Positions 1 to 9,880 of a stretch of DNA of 48,057 nt are shown here, piece by piece. The stretch lies in the NCBI RefSeq assembly GCF_027322205.1, contig NZ_DAHVHY010000002.1, positions 1 to 48,057 of the forward strand, read 5' to 3'. The notes under the pieces were generated by a model that was given only the letters and a program-made list of their open reading frames with translations, was not told the origin of the DNA and searched no databases. How positions within the stretch are numbered: position 1 is the first letter of the stretch; each line of letters opens with the position of its first letter. The stretch comes from Acidithiobacillus sp. (GTDB taxonomy: Bacteria > Pseudomonadota > Gammaproteobacteria > Acidithiobacillales > Acidithiobacillaceae). The position numbers and the translations under genes were made by a program.

Positions 1-395
1 AGAGGCTCCTGCCCGGCATCCAATAAGGCACCGTCAATGATGGTACCGGGGGTGATGACCCGCACGATGGCGCGTTCCACGGGACCTTTGGCAGTGGCCG
101 GATCGCCCACCTGCTCACCGATGGCCACCCGTTCGCCCAGACGCACCAGTTTCGCGAGATAGCCATCTATGCTCTGGACGGGTACCCCCGCCATGGGAAT
201 AGCCTGTCCGGCGCTCTGTCCGCGGCTGGTGAGGGTGATGCCGAGGAGGCGGGCGGCTTTTTCGGCATCGTCAAAGAATAGCTCGTAGAAATCCCCCATG
301 CGATAGAAAAGCAGCGCATCCGGGCATTGTTCCTTCAGCCCGAAATATTGCCGCATCATGGGGGTATGGTTTTGCAGAGAGGTGGAATCAGTCAT
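1..395 (-). CDS. mutS: DNA mismatch repair protein MutS, N-terminal part (cut by window edge)
   Basis: Only the first 131 codons are present; the gene continues beyond base 1. MutS recognises mismatched bases and starts methyl-directed mismatch repair with MutL. The start ATG is at 393-395. The translation contains the hallmark mismatch-recognition motif [15 protein letters not shown], with the Phe that wedges into the mismatch. It continues through LTSRGQ, IPMAGVP and [13 protein letters not shown], the usual MutS domain I order. No upstream gene is joined to it: a 116-base gap with a terminator separates it from the yccA-like gene on the same strand. Identification is very secure for the portion seen. 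Confidence 0.95.
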   Translation of the reverse strand, partial: MTDSTSLQNHTPMMRQYFGLKEQCPDALLFYRMGDFYELFFDDAEKAARLLGITLTSRGQSAGQAIPMAGVPVQSIDGYLAKLVRLGERVAIGEQVGDPATAKGPVERAIVRVITPGTIIDGALLDAGQEP

Positions 396-471
396 GGTTT
401 ATAAAGCGGGAAAAGGCGATGTCTGACATCCCCGGCGGCGACATGGCAAATACTGCGTGCCATGCTTTCAG

Positions 472-502
472 AAAAATCGTCCTTCCCGCCGATGCAGGAA
501 GG
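472..502 (-). terminator. Rho-independent terminator after the yccA-like gene
   Basis: Read on the minus strand, CCTTCC (502-497) pairs perfectly with GGAAGG (486-481) around a 10-base loop. ACGA and then a run of five T (476-472) follow. This sits 10 bases past the stop of the BI-1 family gene and before mutS, so it probably separates the two transcripts. Confidence 0.6.
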
Positions 503-511
503 GCGCGGTGA

Positions 512-1210
512 TTAATTGCGATTGCCCCCGAAGATTTCGAGCAACGCCATGAAGAGGTTTATGATATCCAGATATAGGCCGACCACCAGCAGGACCGGCT
601 CCTGAATGCCGCCGCGAATCATACGCTGGGTGTCAAAAAGGATCAGGCCGCTGAAGACCAGTACCAGCACGCCGGCAATGGCCAGTTGCAACGCGGGGAT
701 ATGCAACAGGAACATATTCAGCAGAGAAACCACGATGGCCAGCACCAGACCGGTGATCAGGAAGCCGCCGATGTTGCTGAAATCGCGTCTGGTGGTCAGG
801 GCATACGCGGACAGCCCAACAAACATGGCTGCGGTAGTACCCAAGGCCTCGGCAATGATCGAGGCGCCACCCGGCATCCGCAGATACATCTCGATAGCCG
901 GACCCATCATCATGCCCATACCGCCGGCGAACAGGAAAACCAGGGGAACGGCAAAAGGGCTGCGGTGCGCACCGGTGTACTGCACCGCAAAGAGCAGGGC
1001 GAAGGAGCCGATCATCAGGATGAAGGGGTGCTGGTAGGCGAATACCGAGTGCATGCCATACACCGAGGCAATGGCAGACACCACGAGGGTGGCAGCAAGC
1101 AGTGCATAGGTCTTGCCCATGAGGGCGCCGATAGATGTGCCTCCGCGAATTCCCGCCGGATTCATGCTGTCCGGAAACTGGTACGGGTTCTGGTTCTGGT
1201 CCTGGTTCAT
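512..1210 (-). CDS. yccA: Bax inhibitor-1/YccA family membrane protein
   Basis: A 232-residue integral membrane protein of the BI-1 (UPF0005) family. E. coli relatives such as YccA interact with the FtsH protease; the family is also linked to ion leak and stress survival. About 35 hydrophilic Asn/Gln-rich residues come first, followed by about seven hydrophobic segments. The family's C-terminal signature is present as LILFDTQRMIRGG and LYLDIINLFMALLEIFGG, including the conserved Asp residues. An AGGAGT ribosome site precedes the ATG. Upstream on the minus strand is a TATTAT -10 box abutting a perfect palindrome; downstream is an intrinsic terminator, so it looks monocistronic. Its physiological role here is unknown. 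Confidence 0.9.
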   Translation of the reverse strand: MNQDQNQNPYQFPDSMNPAGIRGGTSIGALMGKTYALLAATLVVSAIASVYGMHSVFAYQHPFILMIGSFALLFAVQYTGAHRSPFAVPLVFLFAGGMGMMMGPAIEMYLRMPGGASIIAEALGTTAAMFVGLSAYALTTRRDFSNIGGFLITGLVLAIVVSLLNMFLLHIPALQLAIAGVLVLVFSGLILFDTQRMIRGGIQEPVLLVVGLYLDIINLFMALLEIFGGNRN

Positions 1211-1239
1211 GTTTGACTCCTGTGAACGAACACGCTGAC

Positions 1240-1259
1240 ATAATAACGTAAATTACGTT
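1240..1259 (-). promoter_or_regulatory. Putative yccA promoter -10 box with adjoining palindromic operator
   Basis: On the minus strand, TATTAT (1245-1240) matches the -10 consensus at 5 of 6. Immediately upstream, 1245-1259 is a perfect palindrome, AACGTAA-A-TTACGTT. It would occupy the -10/-35 spacer, a usual place for a repressor site. I see no good -35 hexamer, which fits a regulated promoter but weakens the call. Confidence 0.35.
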
Positions 1260-1372
1260 TTTTTACTTCTTCGTTATGAAAAATGGGGTTGCCAGATGAA
1301 AAAAACAATGTCTGGATCAAAGTAGTCGGACAAACAATGAGATGTTGTGTTTTCTGTAAAGTTCCACCGGGC

Positions 1373-1388
1373 ATGGGCGCTTGCCCAT
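1373..1388 (+). other. Hairpin in the leader of the exonuclease gene
   Basis: ATGGGC-GCTT-GCCCAT is a perfect 6-bp stem with a tetraloop, 55 bases before the exonuclease start. No T-run follows, so it is not an evident terminator. Function unknown. Confidence 0.3.
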
Positions 1389-1443
1389 TGCGAAGCAGGC
1401 ATTTACCCTGCATCTTTTCGCCTGATCCGGGATGAGGTTTTGC

Positions 1444-2106
1444 ATGCGCGCATTGATTTTTGATACCGAAACGACGGGCCGTGTGGAGCCTGATCTGATT
1501 GAGGCGGCCTGGCTGGCCGTGAGCGATCTGAAGACGCTGGCGGTGGAGGAACAATTCGTGCAGCGTTACCGACCAGCCAAGCCCATTGAGATGGGAGCGA
1601 TGGCGGTACACCATATTCTTGAGGAGGATCTGCTGGAAAGCCCCCCCGCCAGCAGCTTTCAGTTACCCGAAGACACAGGGTATCTCGTTGGTCACAGCAT
1701 AGATTATGACTGGGGCGTCATCGGCAAACCCGATGTCAAACGCATCTGCACTTATGCCATGACCCGCAAACTCTGGCCCGAGGTGGATAGCCATTCCCAG
1801 TCAGCATTGATGTATCACTTCAGCAAGGATAAGCACAAGACCCGGGATAACCTCAAAAACGCCCACTCGGCACTGGCGGACGTAAAATTTTGCCGGATTC
1901 TTCTGAATAAAGTCATTCTCTCGGTGCGCCCCAATTCCTGGGAAGATTTATGGGAGTTCAGCGAGCGCGCACGGATTCCCGAGACGATGCCTTTCGGCAA
2001 GCACAAGGGTGTGAAGATTGCCGATCTACCCGATGATTACCGACGCTGGGCCCTCAATAATCTCACCGATATGGACTTCTATCTGCGCAAGGCGCTGGAG
2101 GCCTGA
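1444..2106 (+). CDS. Exodeoxyribonuclease X-like 3'-5' exonuclease (DEDD family)
   Basis: A 220-residue DnaQ-fold exonuclease. The first acidic motif is FDTETTG at residues 5-11. The second is in VGHSIDYDW and the third in HSALADVKFC. The C-terminal PFGKHKGVKIADLPDDYRRWAL segment resembles the small DUF3820 module found in ExoX-type proteins. I place the start at the ATG at 1444 because GATGAGG lies about six bases upstream and the DnaQ fold starts there. An in-frame ATG at 1432 would add MRFC and has no comparable site. The 3' end overlaps the converging aldolase gene by 28 bases. Likely role: DNA end trimming in repair. The exact substrate cannot be told. Confidence 0.8.
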   Translation: MRALIFDTETTGRVEPDLIEAAWLAVSDLKTLAVEEQFVQRYRPAKPIEMGAMAVHHILEEDLLESPPASSFQLPEDTGYLVGHSIDYDWGVIGKPDVKRICTYAMTRKLWPEVDSHSQSALMYHFSKDKHKTRDNLKNAHSALADVKFCRILLNKVILSVRPNSWEDLWEFSERARIPETMPFGKHKGVKIADLPDDYRRWALNNLTDMDFYLRKALEA

Positions 2107-2705
2107 GCTTCGGTAACGGCGTTTAATAGCACGGCGCCAGTCGCTGCGGCGCTGTGGCCGGCGGCGATGAGCCCGTCTTCGTGACCGGCCATCCGGATGA
2201 GTAGGGGTAACCGACCCTGTCCGGCGAGATGAGATACGGCCAGGGCCATGGTGGGGGTGCCGTATTCTGCATCCAGGGGGGTGGCTGGCAACCCCCGAAC
2301 TTCGGCCTGTTGCCAGAGCAGCGGATCATGAATGTGGAAGACCCAGAGAATTTCCGGACGGGCGTCATAGCAGGCCGCATGGCTGAGGGCTTCTGAGGAG
2401 GGCGGCTGTGGTCCTTCGGCCCCGAGTCGGTTGTGGACAATATCCCAGCGGGTGACCTGACAGAAATGGTCGGGTGCTAAAGTGGCGAGGTGACCGGTCT
2501 GGGTAGCGGTGATCAGAAAACCGCCGTCGCAACGACAACTCACATTGCCAAAACCGATGCCGCCGTAACGGGCGGGATCAGCACCAATCAGGCCGTGGGC
2601 ATGTAGTACCTCGCGCCAATGGCTGAGCAGGCACCGGTCTGGGCAGTCGATGACGGGACCCCCCTGCCAGTCCAGGTGAAATTTGCTGACGCCTTCCTGA
2701 GCCAT
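2079..2705 (-). CDS. Class II aldolase/adducin family protein
   Basis: A 208-residue protein of the zinc-dependent class II aldolase fold (fuculose-phosphate aldolase, ribulose-5-P epimerase, methylthioribulose-P dehydratase). Visible motifs are GIGFGNVSCR (substrate phosphate loop), SSEALSHAACY, the metal-ligand pair in FHIHDP and a later His in AAGHS. Substrate cannot be assigned from sequence. The start ATG at 2705 is chosen because homology begins just after it; extending to 2852 would run through the Smr gene. It is last in the ten-gene minus-strand block, 8 bases after the Smr gene. It converges with and overlaps the exonuclease gene by 28 bases. Confidence 0.75.
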   Translation of the reverse strand: MAQEGVSKFHLDWQGGPVIDCPDRCLLSHWREVLHAHGLIGADPARYGGIGFGNVSCRCDGGFLITATQTGHLATLAPDHFCQVTRWDIVHNRLGAEGPQPPSSEALSHAACYDARPEILWVFHIHDPLLWQQAEVRGLPATPLDAEYGTPTMALAVSHLAGQGRLPLLIRMAGHEDGLIAAGHSAAATGAVLLNAVTEAQASSALRR

Positions 2706-2713
2706 GTTTATCC

Positions 2714-3112
2714 TTAACGTTTCACGAAAATACGTTGCAGCAGACGATACCAGCCGGGTACCGATACCAGCACCGGTGCCTTTGAAGCCGGTGCACAGCG
2801 GGGTGGTAAAGGGACGCCCGGCGGATAAATATCGACCAGGGTTGCACCCCAACTGCTGCGGTCATTGGCCAGACGAAAATTCCGGACCATGGGCTCGCGG
2901 CGGAGCAGCGTGTGGACGGTTTCGCGGAGTACGCCCTTGCCTTTACCGTGGATGATACGAATTTCCGTGATGTGGGCAGCGCGGCAACTGCGGAGGTATT
3001 CGCGAATCAGGTCGGGCACTTCTTTGGGGTGGAACGCGTGCAGGTCGAGAATACCATTGATCGGGGTCAGTACGGGGGCTGCGGGGGGCGCGTCTGGATC
3101 GGATGTTACCAT
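2714..3112 (-). CDS. Smr domain-containing protein
   Basis: A 132-residue protein made almost entirely of one small MutS-related (Smr) domain. The diagnostic motifs are LDLHAFHPKEV near residue 22 and IIHGKGKGVLRETVHTLLRREPMV around 54-77. Smr domains are nucleic-acid nickases or RNA endonucleases, in free-standing form or at the C-terminus of MutS2. The C-terminal 35 residues are Pro/Arg-rich and unlike the domain. The gene lies 15 bases after the DUF1275 gene and 8 bases before the aldolase, so it is co-transcribed. Substrate unknown. Confidence 0.8.
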   Translation of the reverse strand: MVTSDPDAPPAAPVLTPINGILDLHAFHPKEVPDLIREYLRSCRAAHITEIRIIHGKGKGVLRETVHTLLRREPMVRNFRLANDRSSWGATLVDIYPPGVPLPPRCAPASKAPVLVSVPGWYRLLQRIFVKR

Positions 3113-3127
3113 GGTCTGATGCCGCCT

Positions 3128-3820
3128 TCAGGCCGCTGCATTGGCAACCGGATGCCAGTGCATCCAGAGGGCCAGAGCCACTAAAAAGGCCGGCAGAGTC
3201 ATAGCCAGTATCGGCATAACCATCAGCAGAAATGCGAAGACCACGGCACCACCGAGGTAAGCGAGCAGGGCGGCCATCTGCTGGCGCAGCGCAAAGGGCA
3301 GAGGCCGGTGTTTGTGGAGACTTTGAATGAAGACCAAGACGATACTGGTCAGGGTGTTGGTGAAGACGACGGACGGGACCCCGGCGACATTGATCAGACG
3401 CGCCGCCACGCTCTGCATCCCCATGCCGATGGCGGAGAACAGAATCAGGGCATAGAGTGGACTACCCCCCAGCGGAAAACCCCAGCGCAACCAGCAAAGT
3501 GTATAGAGCGCGAGAAAAACGACTTCCAGGCCTAATATCCAGCGCAGCCCGAAGGGGCGTTCTTTCCAGAGCGCGGCGATGGCCACCCCGGTGATGAATC
3601 CCAGAAGGGCGGCGAGGGAATGGGTGGCCGAGAGCAAATGGCCTTGACCGACGGCGATGCCAAAGAGCGCGAGGTTGCCGGTCATTGCCGAGGTAAACAC
3701 CATGTTCAACTTGAGGAATGCGACGATGTCTGCTGCGCCAGAGGTGGCCGACAGCAGGTGCATGGAGCGGTCTGGCTTGCCCATACGGGGGCGCGCGGGT
3801 AGGGGCGTGGTTGTGGCCAT
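3128..3820 (-). CDS. DUF1275 (YoaK-like) membrane protein
   Basis: A 230-residue protein with about six hydrophobic helices. It opens with LSATSGAADIVAFLKLNMVFTSAMTGNLALFG, the typical start of the DUF1275/YoaK family (the SGxxDxxxFL and MTGN motifs). The family has no established function; transport has been suggested. Its ATG overlaps the TGA of the upstream giant oxidoreductase by one base (TGATG), so the two are translationally coupled. This may hint at transport of the oxidoreductase's substrate, but that is inference. Confidence 0.8.
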   Translation of the reverse strand: MATTTPLPARPRMGKPDRSMHLLSATSGAADIVAFLKLNMVFTSAMTGNLALFGIAVGQGHLLSATHSLAALLGFITGVAIAALWKERPFGLRWILGLEVVFLALYTLCWLRWGFPLGGSPLYALILFSAIGMGMQSVAARLINVAGVPSVVFTNTLTSIVLVFIQSLHKHRPLPFALRQQMAALLAYLGGAVVFAFLLMVMPILAMTLPAFLVALALWMHWHPVANAAA

Positions 3821-6800
3821 CAGAGTAAAACCCGCTCAATACCCCCCTGGTGGGTGGCATCAATGAAACTTTGCTGCCACTGCGGTCCAAGGATTTTGCG
3901 CGCCAGCTCCACGACGATGTAATCGGTGTCGAGACCCGTATCTTCGCGGTAACGTTCCAGGCCCTGCTGGCAGGCAGGACAACTCGTGAGTAGCTTGACG
4001 TTGCCGTTCTCCGCGCGCTCTTTACCGGTGAGCTGGAGAATGCCCTCCTTGAGCACCTCCTCCTTGCGGAAGCGCAGCTGGGTCGCGATGTCCGGGCGAC
4101 TGCTGGCCAGGGTGCCGGCTTCGCCGCAGCAGCGGGCGGAGTCCAGTACCTGTTGTCCGAGCAGTTGTGACGCCACGGCCTGGGGTTTGTGCGTCTTCAT
4201 GGGGCTGTGGCAGGGATCGTGATAGAGATACTGCACGCCCTCTACGCCGTCCAGCGCGACACCCTTTTCCATCAGATATTCATGGATATCCAGCAGGCGG
4301 CAGCCGGGAAAAATCTGCTGGAACTGGTATTGCAGCAGTTGGTCCATGCAGGTGCCGCAGGACAGGATGACCGTTTTGATATCCAGATAATTCAGGGTGT
4401 TGGCGACCCGGTGAAAGAGCACCTGATTGCGTATCGAAATTTCCTGACCTTTGTCTTCTTGCCCGCCCGCCGTCTGCGGATAGCCGCAGCAGAGATAGCC
4501 GGGCGGCAACACGGTCTGTGCGCCAACATGATGCAACATGGCCAGTGTCGCCAACCCGATCTGGCTGAAGAGCCGTTCACTGCCGCAACCGGGGAAATAA
4601 AATACCGCATCGCTGTCATCCGTGACCTTGGCGCTGTCACGAATGATAGGGACCATCTTGTCATCGACAATGGCGAGGAGTTGGCGCATGGTCTGTGCCC
4701 CCATCTTGGTGGGCAGCGGTTTGCGCAGGAAGTGGATGACCTCGGTGCGCATCGGTGCTTTGCCGGTGGTGGCTGGTGGTGGCCCTTTGGGCAACAACGG
4801 CCTGACGACCTTGTGGGCCAGTGCCTGTGCCTTGTATGCGGTTTGCAGGACGACTCGCCGCAGAAAGTGGACTTTGCCGGGTTCGGCGGCATTGAGATAG
4901 CTCATGGCCAGCCGAGTGCCGAGATTGAAGGATTTTTCACCCCGTGCCCGGAGAATGTTACGCATGTGAATGGAGACCTTGCCGAAGTCAATATCCACCG
5001 GGCAGGGCGTCTCGCACTTGTGGCAGGTGGTGCAATGGTCGGCCACATCGTTGAGGGCGGCAAAATGTTGCTGGGAAACGCCGCGCCGCGTCTGCTCCTC
5101 ATAGAGAAAGGCCTCGATGAGCAGGCCGGTGGCAAGGATCTTGTCGCGCGGTGAGTAAAGCAGATTGGCGCGGGGAATATGGGTCATGCAGACCGGTTTG
5201 CATTTGCCGCAGCGCAGACAGTCCTTGATCTCACGATTGAGGGCACCCAGCTCGCTGGCTTCCAGCAACAGCGCTTCCTGTTCCACCAGTTGTAAAGAGG
5301 GCGTATAGGCAGTTTCCAGCCCGGAGCCAGCCAGCAGCTTGCCCGGATTGAAGAGGTTGTCCGGGTCTACTTTTGCTTTGTAAACTGCGAAAGCGGCGAT
5401 CTTTTCCGGTTCCAGCCAGCGCATCTTGGTGATGCCGATGCCGTGCTCGCCTGAGATGACGCCGCCAAGTTTCTGAGCGATGGCCATAATCCGGTCCACG
5501 ACCCGGTCGGCCTCGTGGAGCATGGCGTAGTCGCTGGAGAGCACCGGGATATTGGTGTGAATGTTGCCATCGCCGGCGTGCATGTGCAGGGCGACAAAAA
5601 GACGGGCACGGCGTACCTCTGCATGGATCTCGCGGATACGCGACCGCACGGCAGCAAATGCATCGCCAGCGAACAGCGCCTCCAGCGGCTTGCCGACGTG
5701 CTCCCGGTAACTGACGCGCAGGGCACCGCGCAGCAGGAGACTGGCCAGGGTATCATCGGGATGCACGACGGACAGCATGTGCGCATCCAGCAGTTCCGGA
5801 TGCTCCATAGCCAGGGTATCCAGCTTCTCCAGCAGAGATTGCCAGCGCTGACGCGTATCGCCAATCAACGCCTTGGCGGCGGACCTTTTGGCGTCGACGA
5901 TGGCCTGATCTTCACTGCTTTCTTCATAATCCTTAGCTTTGCGGATTTCTGCGAGATCACCGGAGATGTATTCCTCCAGTGTGCTGAGGCTGGCCAGTTT
6001 ACTGCTGATGGACTGCTCGATATTGATACGCTCGACCGCGCGGCTATACTCCGCCAGCTTCTCCAGAGGAATGACCACATCTTCATTGATTTTGAAGGCA
6101 TTGGTATGGGCGGAAATGGCGGCGGTGCGGCCGCGGTCGGCCCAGAATCGGCGTCTTGACTCGGGCGTGGTGGCGACAAAGCCTTCACCACCCCGAGCAT
6201 TGGCAATACGTACTACCGCCGCCGCCGCCGCACCCGCTGCACCGGGGTCATCGCTGGCGATATCCGCGAGCAGCAGCATCTTCGGGCGTTCGTGGCGGGG
6301 GGCCTTGTTGCTGTACTTGATGGCTTTGAGATAGCGCTCGTCCAGGTGCTCCAGACCGGTGAGCAGGACATGACCCAACCCCTCCACATAGGATTTCACT
6401 TCGATGATGGCTGGTACCGCGGCATCCAGATCGGCGCCATAAAACTCCAGGCAGACCGTGCGCACATGGGCTGGCATCTGATGGAGCAGGAAGCGTCCGG
6501 AGGTGATAATACCGTCACAGCCTTCTTTCTGGATGCCTGGCAGACCGCCAAGAAACTTATCGGTGACATCCTTGCCCAGCCCGGCCTTGCGGAAGCTGGC
6601 ACCAGGCAGGGTGAGCACTTCCGACTCGCCGAGCGCAGTGTGCCCGTCGGCAGCAAAGCGATTCAGGCGAAAACGGACCACCGGCTGATCGTGAATTTTG
6701 CCGAGATTATGGTCCAGGCGTTCCACTTCCAGCCAATTCCCATCGGGAGTCACCATGCGCCAGGAGAGCAGGTTGTCGAGGGCCGTACCCCAGAGCACCG

Positions 6801-7653
6801 CCTTCTTGCCCCCCGCATTCATGGCGATATTCCCGCCGATGGTGGAGGCGTCCATGGATGTGGGATCGACGGCAAAGACGAGGCCTGCCGCATCGGCCGC
6901 ATCGGCCACAACCTTGGTGACCACACCCGCACCCGCAAAGATGCTGGGGACACTGGTGCTCAGGCCCTGCGGAGTGGCCATTTCGATCATCGACATTTGT
7001 TCCAGCTTTTCGGTGTTGATGACGGCGCAGTGGCGACGCAGCGGAATAGCCCCGCCGGTATAGCCGGTGCCGCCACCGCGCGGAATGATGGATAGCCCAA
7101 TTTCGCGGCAGGCGGCGACCATGCGCTGCACTTCGGGCTCGTCGGCGGGATAAAGGACGACAAAGGGTAATTCCACACGCCAGTCGGAGGCGTCAGTGAC
7201 ATGAGCGACGCGGGCATAGGCGCTGAAGTCGACATTATCCCTTGCGGTGATTTTGAACAGACGGCGCTCCGCTTTCTTGCGCAGAGTCAGATCCTCATCA
7301 AATTGCTGCGTAAAGCTGCTCACCGCGACGCGAGCGCTCTCCAGCAGGCGGATCACCAACGGATTACCCTCAGCGCGCTCGGTAATGTCGTTCAAGCGAT
7401 GTGCCAGAGCGTTCCAGAGGGCCTGGCGGCGATGCCGATCCTGCGCCAAATCATCCTGGATGTAAGGATTGCGCTGCACTACCCAAAGATCGCCCAGCAC
7501 TTCAAAGAGCATCCGTGCCGAGCGTCCGGTGATCCTCTGTGCGCGCAGGTCTTCCAGCAGCCGCCAGGCATCCATCCCGATCAGGCGGCGCACGATCTCG
7601 GCGTCTGAAAATGAGGTGTAGTTGTAAGGAATTTCGCGCAGGCGGGCACTCAT
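3820..7653 (-). CDS. Giant FAD-linked oxidase / iron-sulfur oxidoreductase (DUF3683 type)
   Basis: A 1277-residue fusion. In order: an N-terminal DUF3683-like region (about 1-140); an FAD-binding PCMH domain with [11 protein letters not shown] at 191-201; an FAD-oxidase C-terminal domain with [12 protein letters not shown] and GEHGIG; two 4Fe-4S motifs, [11 protein letters not shown] (about 812) and [11 protein letters not shown] (about 875); and two CCG heterodisulfide-reductase-type repeats (GCGSERLF...CCGYP about 1021-1057; DPCHSP...CCGEAG about 1144-1180). The set is that of D-2-hydroxyacid (lactate, glycolate, 2-hydroxyglutarate) dehydrogenases with their GlpC/LutA-like electron-transfer subunit on one chain, as in YdiJ-type proteins. 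It probably oxidises a D-2-hydroxyacid at the cytoplasmic face and passes electrons to quinone. Its ATG overlaps the panC stop (ATGA). Substrate unproven. Confidence 0.85.
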   Translation of the reverse strand: MSARLREIPYNYTSFSDAEIVRRLIGMDAWRLLEDLRAQRITGRSARMLFEVLGDLWVVQRNPYIQDDLAQDRHRRQALWNALAHRLNDITERAEGNPLVIRLLESARVAVSSFTQQFDEDLTLRKKAERRLFKITARDNVDFSAYARVAHVTDASDWRVELPFVVLYPADEPEVQRMVAACREIGLSIIPRGGGTGYTGGAIPLRRHCAVINTEKLEQMSMIEMATPQGLSTSVPSIFAGAGVVTKVVADAADAAGLVFAVDPTSMDASTIGGNIAMNAGGKKAVLWGTALDNLLSWRMVTPDGNWLEVERLDHNLGKIHDQPVVRFRLNRFAADGHTALGESEVLTLPGASFRKAGLGKDVTDKFLGGLPGIQKEGCDGIITSGRFLLHQMPAHVRTVCLEFYGADLDAAVPAIIEVKSYVEGLGHVLLTGLEHLDERYLKAIKYSNKAPRHERPKMLLLADIASDDPGAAGAAAAAVVRIANARGGEGFVATTPESRRRFWADRGRTAAISAHTNAFKINEDVVIPLEKLAEYSRAVERINIEQSISSKLASLSTLEEYISGDLAEIRKAKDYEESSEDQAIVDAKRSAAKALIGDTRQRWQSLLEKLDTLAMEHPELLDAHMLSVVHPDDTLASLLLRGALRVSYREHVGKPLEALFAGDAFAAVRSRIREIHAEVRRARLFVALHMHAGDGNIHTNIPVLSSDYAMLHEADRVVDRIMAIAQKLGGVISGEHGIGITKMRWLEPEKIAAFAVYKAKVDPDNLFNPGKLLAGSGLETAYTPSLQLVEQEALLLEASELGALNREIKDCLRCGKCKPVCMTHIPRANLLYSPRDKILATGLLIEAFLYEEQTRRGVSQQHFAALNDVADHCTTCHKCETPCPVDIDFGKVSIHMRNILRARGEKSFNLGTRLAMSYLNAAEPGKVHFLRRVVLQTAYKAQALAHKVVRPLLPKGPPPATTGKAPMRTEVIHFLRKPLPTKMGAQTMRQLLAIVDDKMVPIIRDSAKVTDDSDAVFYFPGCGSERLFSQIGLATLAMLHHVGAQTVLPPGYLCCGYPQTAGGQEDKGQEISIRNQVLFHRVANTLNYLDIKTVILSCGTCMDQLLQYQFQQIFPGCRLLDIHEYLMEKGVALDGVEGVQYLYHDPCHSPMKTHKPQAVASQLLGQQVLDSARCCGEAGTLASSRPDIATQLRFRKEEVLKEGILQLTGKERAENGNVKLLTSCPACQQGLERYREDTGLDTDYIVVELARKILGPQWQQSFIDATHQGGIERVLL

Positions 7654-8489
7654 TGGGGAATGGTAACATTATCGATGAGCCGGGTCTGCCCCAGCCGTGC
7701 AGCCGCGAACCAGCGTGCATCAGGCTGCGGAGCGGTAACTGTCCGCAAAGACTGACCATCGCGCAACTCCAGGTAGTCCGGCAAAAAACCGGCCTGCTCC
7801 AGCTTTTTCCAGCCTGCCGCCGCAAGACCAGGCACATCTGCGCCGCTGGTGCTGCGCCGGGCAAGGTCGAAGAGCGTTGCTGCAAGCAGGGGGGCGACCT
7901 GTCGTTCTGCCAGACTCAGAAGGGTGTTGCGCGAACTGTAGGCGAGCCCGTCTGCCTCTCTCTGCAAGGGTCCCGGCAAGACCTGCACGTTGAGGTTCAA
8001 GTCGGCCACCATCTGCTGAACGATGCGCAGTTGCTGATAATCTTTCTCGCCAAGAATGAGTATCTCTGGTGAAACCATATGCAGCAGCTTGTTGAGTACG
8101 GTGCAGACTCCGGTGAAATGACCAGGACGACTGGCCCCGCAAAGCACCTCGCCCAGGCTGGGTTGCGGCATCACGACGCTGATATCCTGGCGTCCCCGCG
8201 GATACATCAATCCGTCATCCGGGGTAAATATGGTCTGGCAACCCGCCTCGTGCAGACGCTGCAAGTCCCGGTCCAGAGTGCGCGGATATTTCGCAAAGTC
8301 TTCCCGGGGTCCGAACTGCAACGGATTGACGTAGATACTGACCAGCACCTGCTCGGCCCGGGTGGCAGCGAGTTTCACCAGCGCGAGATGCCCATCGTGC
8401 AGGTTGCCCATGGTGGGCACCAGGGCTAGGGTGCCATGCAGGCTTTGGCGCCACTGGCGCAAGCTGGCGATATCTTTCAAGATCGCCAT
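7650..8489 (-). CDS. panC: Pantoate-beta-alanine ligase
   Basis: A 279-residue enzyme of the normal family length. It condenses pantoate with beta-alanine using ATP to give pantothenate (vitamin B5/CoA pathway). Motifs: [15 protein letters not shown] (ATP-site HxGH), [38 protein letters not shown] and [12 protein letters not shown]. The ATG at 8489 begins exactly at the family N-terminus ([13 protein letters not shown]); the open frame further upstream only overlaps panB. It starts 1 base after the panB stop and ends in a 4-base overlap with the DUF3683-type oxidoreductase. Confidence 0.96.
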   Translation of the reverse strand: MAILKDIASLRQWRQSLHGTLALVPTMGNLHDGHLALVKLAATRAEQVLVSIYVNPLQFGPREDFAKYPRTLDRDLQRLHEAGCQTIFTPDDGLMYPRGRQDISVVMPQPSLGEVLCGASRPGHFTGVCTVLNKLLHMVSPEILILGEKDYQQLRIVQQMVADLNLNVQVLPGPLQREADGLAYSSRNTLLSLAERQVAPLLAATLFDLARRSTSGADVPGLAAAGWKKLEQAGFLPDYLELRDGQSLRTVTAPQPDARWFAAARLGQTRLIDNVTIPQ

Positions 8490-8490
8490 T

Positions 8491-9276
8491 TTAGCGCTTG
8501 CGACGCGGCGGGAAGTGGCCGCTGCCCACGTCCTGCACATACTCGGCCAAGGCATCCCGCATGATCCTGCCGCCCTCGATATAACGCCGGGCAAAAGGGG
8601 GGCTGTCCGCACCCAGCCCCAGCAGGTCGTGCATTACCAGCACCTGGGCATCGGTATCCGGCCCGGCACCAATGCCGATAGTGGGTACGGCGATATCGCG
8701 GGTAATACGTGCCGCCAGCGCATCGGGAACCGCCTCCAAAACGACGAAGCGGGCGCCCGCTTCCGCCAGTGCCCCGGCATCCATCTGCAAACGGCATGCA
8801 CTCTCCACATTGGTGCCCTGCCGCTGGAAACTGCCCCACTGCCGCACCCGTTGGGGAGTCAGGCCGATATGGGCACAGACATTGATGCCCCGCTCGGCGC
8901 AGAAGGCCACCGTGGGCGCCATTTCCGCACCCCCCTCCAGCTTGATAACGTCGGCCCCAGCGCGTAGCAGGGTAACTGCCGCATTCCAAGCCTGTTTCGG
9001 CCCCTTTTCATAGGTTCCGAAGGGCAAGTCGGCAAAAACCAGGCAACCTGCCGCGGCGCGCGCCACCATTTGTGTATGGTAGGCCATTTGCTCCAACGTA
9101 ACACCGAGGGTGTCGTCGGCACCGGTGACCACCATGCCGAGAGAATCACCTACTAATACACCATGCACCCCCGCTTCCGTCGCGAAACGGGCGAAAGGGT
9201 AGTCATAGGCCGTAACCACGGCACGTTTGATGCCGTTTTGCTTGTCCTGCACCCAGCGGGCAATTTTCTTATGCAT
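8491..9276 (-). CDS. panB: 3-methyl-2-oxobutanoate hydroxymethyltransferase
   Basis: A 261-residue TIM-barrel enzyme transferring the hydroxymethyl group from 5,10-methylene-THF to alpha-ketoisovalerate, the first committed step to pantothenate. Visible motifs: [33 protein letters not shown] (metal/substrate Asp), [36 protein letters not shown] (catalytic Glu) and [20 protein letters not shown] lies just before the ATG, inside the end of the preceding kinase gene (8-base overlap). Paired with panC in the usual BC order; no panD is seen in the window. Confidence 0.96.
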   Translation of the reverse strand: MHKKIARWVQDKQNGIKRAVVTAYDYPFARFATEAGVHGVLVGDSLGMVVTGADDTLGVTLEQMAYHTQMVARAAAGCLVFADLPFGTYEKGPKQAWNAAVTLLRAGADVIKLEGGAEMAPTVAFCAERGINVCAHIGLTPQRVRQWGSFQRQGTNVESACRLQMDAGALAEAGARFVVLEAVPDALAARITRDIAVPTIGIGAGPDTDAQVLVMHDLLGLGADSPPFARRYIEGGRIMRDALAEYVQDVGSGHFPPRRKR

Positions 9277-9880
9277 CTCGCTCCTCAGCCTTTTTCAACC
9301 GATACCTGACTGTGTCGATCAACTGCTCAGTGTGCCGCGGATCGTGGACAAAATCCACCTGCGCCGAGTCGATATCCAGGCAGGGCCAGGAATAGTTTGC
9401 CCGCCACGCACGGTAAGCCGCCTGCACCCGCTCCAGATAATCCGCTGTCAATGCCTGTTCGTAGGCATCTCCACGGACCCGGATGCGCTCCAGCAGGATC
9501 GGCAGTGGCGCATCCAGGAATATCATCAGGTCTGCCGGTGCGGGGTGGTAGTCCAGAGCCATGCGCAAGGCCTGAAAAAGACGAAGCTCTTCTGTATCCA
9601 GGGTGAGGGGAGTGAAAATTTCGTCTTTGCGCGCACTATGGTCGCTGATGATCCAATGCTTATCGCCGGGATGCTGCCACTGTGCCCGACGTTGCATCAA
9701 AAACTGTAACTCCGTCGCCAGCGCCGCACCTGGTCCCTGGTAGAAACGGCAGAGAAAGGGGTTTTGGGCCGGTGCTTCGAGAATGATTTGTCCGCCCAGG
9801 GCATGGCCCAGTTGCCGCGCCAGGCTGGTTTTGCCAGCACCCATCGGGCCTTCGATACTGATGATGCGGGGATTGGTCAT
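9269..9880 (-). CDS. Deoxynucleoside kinase family protein
   Basis: A 203-residue P-loop kinase. The Walker A motif GPMGAGKTSLA is at residues 10-20. A DHSARKDEIF segment and the LIFLDAPLPILLERIRVRGDAYEQ lid region follow, as in the dGK/dCK/TK2-like deoxynucleoside kinases. These salvage deoxynucleosides to monophosphates. Such genes often sit beside folK and panB in gammaproteobacteria, as here. The start ATG at 9880 shares four bases with the folK stop (ATGA). Which deoxynucleoside is used cannot be read from the sequence. Confidence 0.8.
   Translation of the reverse strand: MTNPRIISIEGPMGAGKTSLARQLGHALGGQIILEAPAQNPFLCRFYQGPGAALATELQFLMQRRAQWQHPGDKHWIISDHSARKDEIFTPLTLDTEELRLFQALRMALDYHPAPADLMIFLDAPLPILLERIRVRGDAYEQALTADYLERVQAAYRAWRANYSWPCLDIDSAQVDFVHDPRHTEQLIDTVRYRLKKAEERDA

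Noticed and set aside
1207-1614. 135-codon minus-strand open frame across the yccA/exonuclease gap
   Set aside because: Overlaps the exonuclease gene and the yccA promoter; no domain seen.
4189-5154. 321-codon plus-strand open frame
   Set aside because: Antisense to the Fe-S part of the giant oxidoreductase; no ribosome site or family motif.
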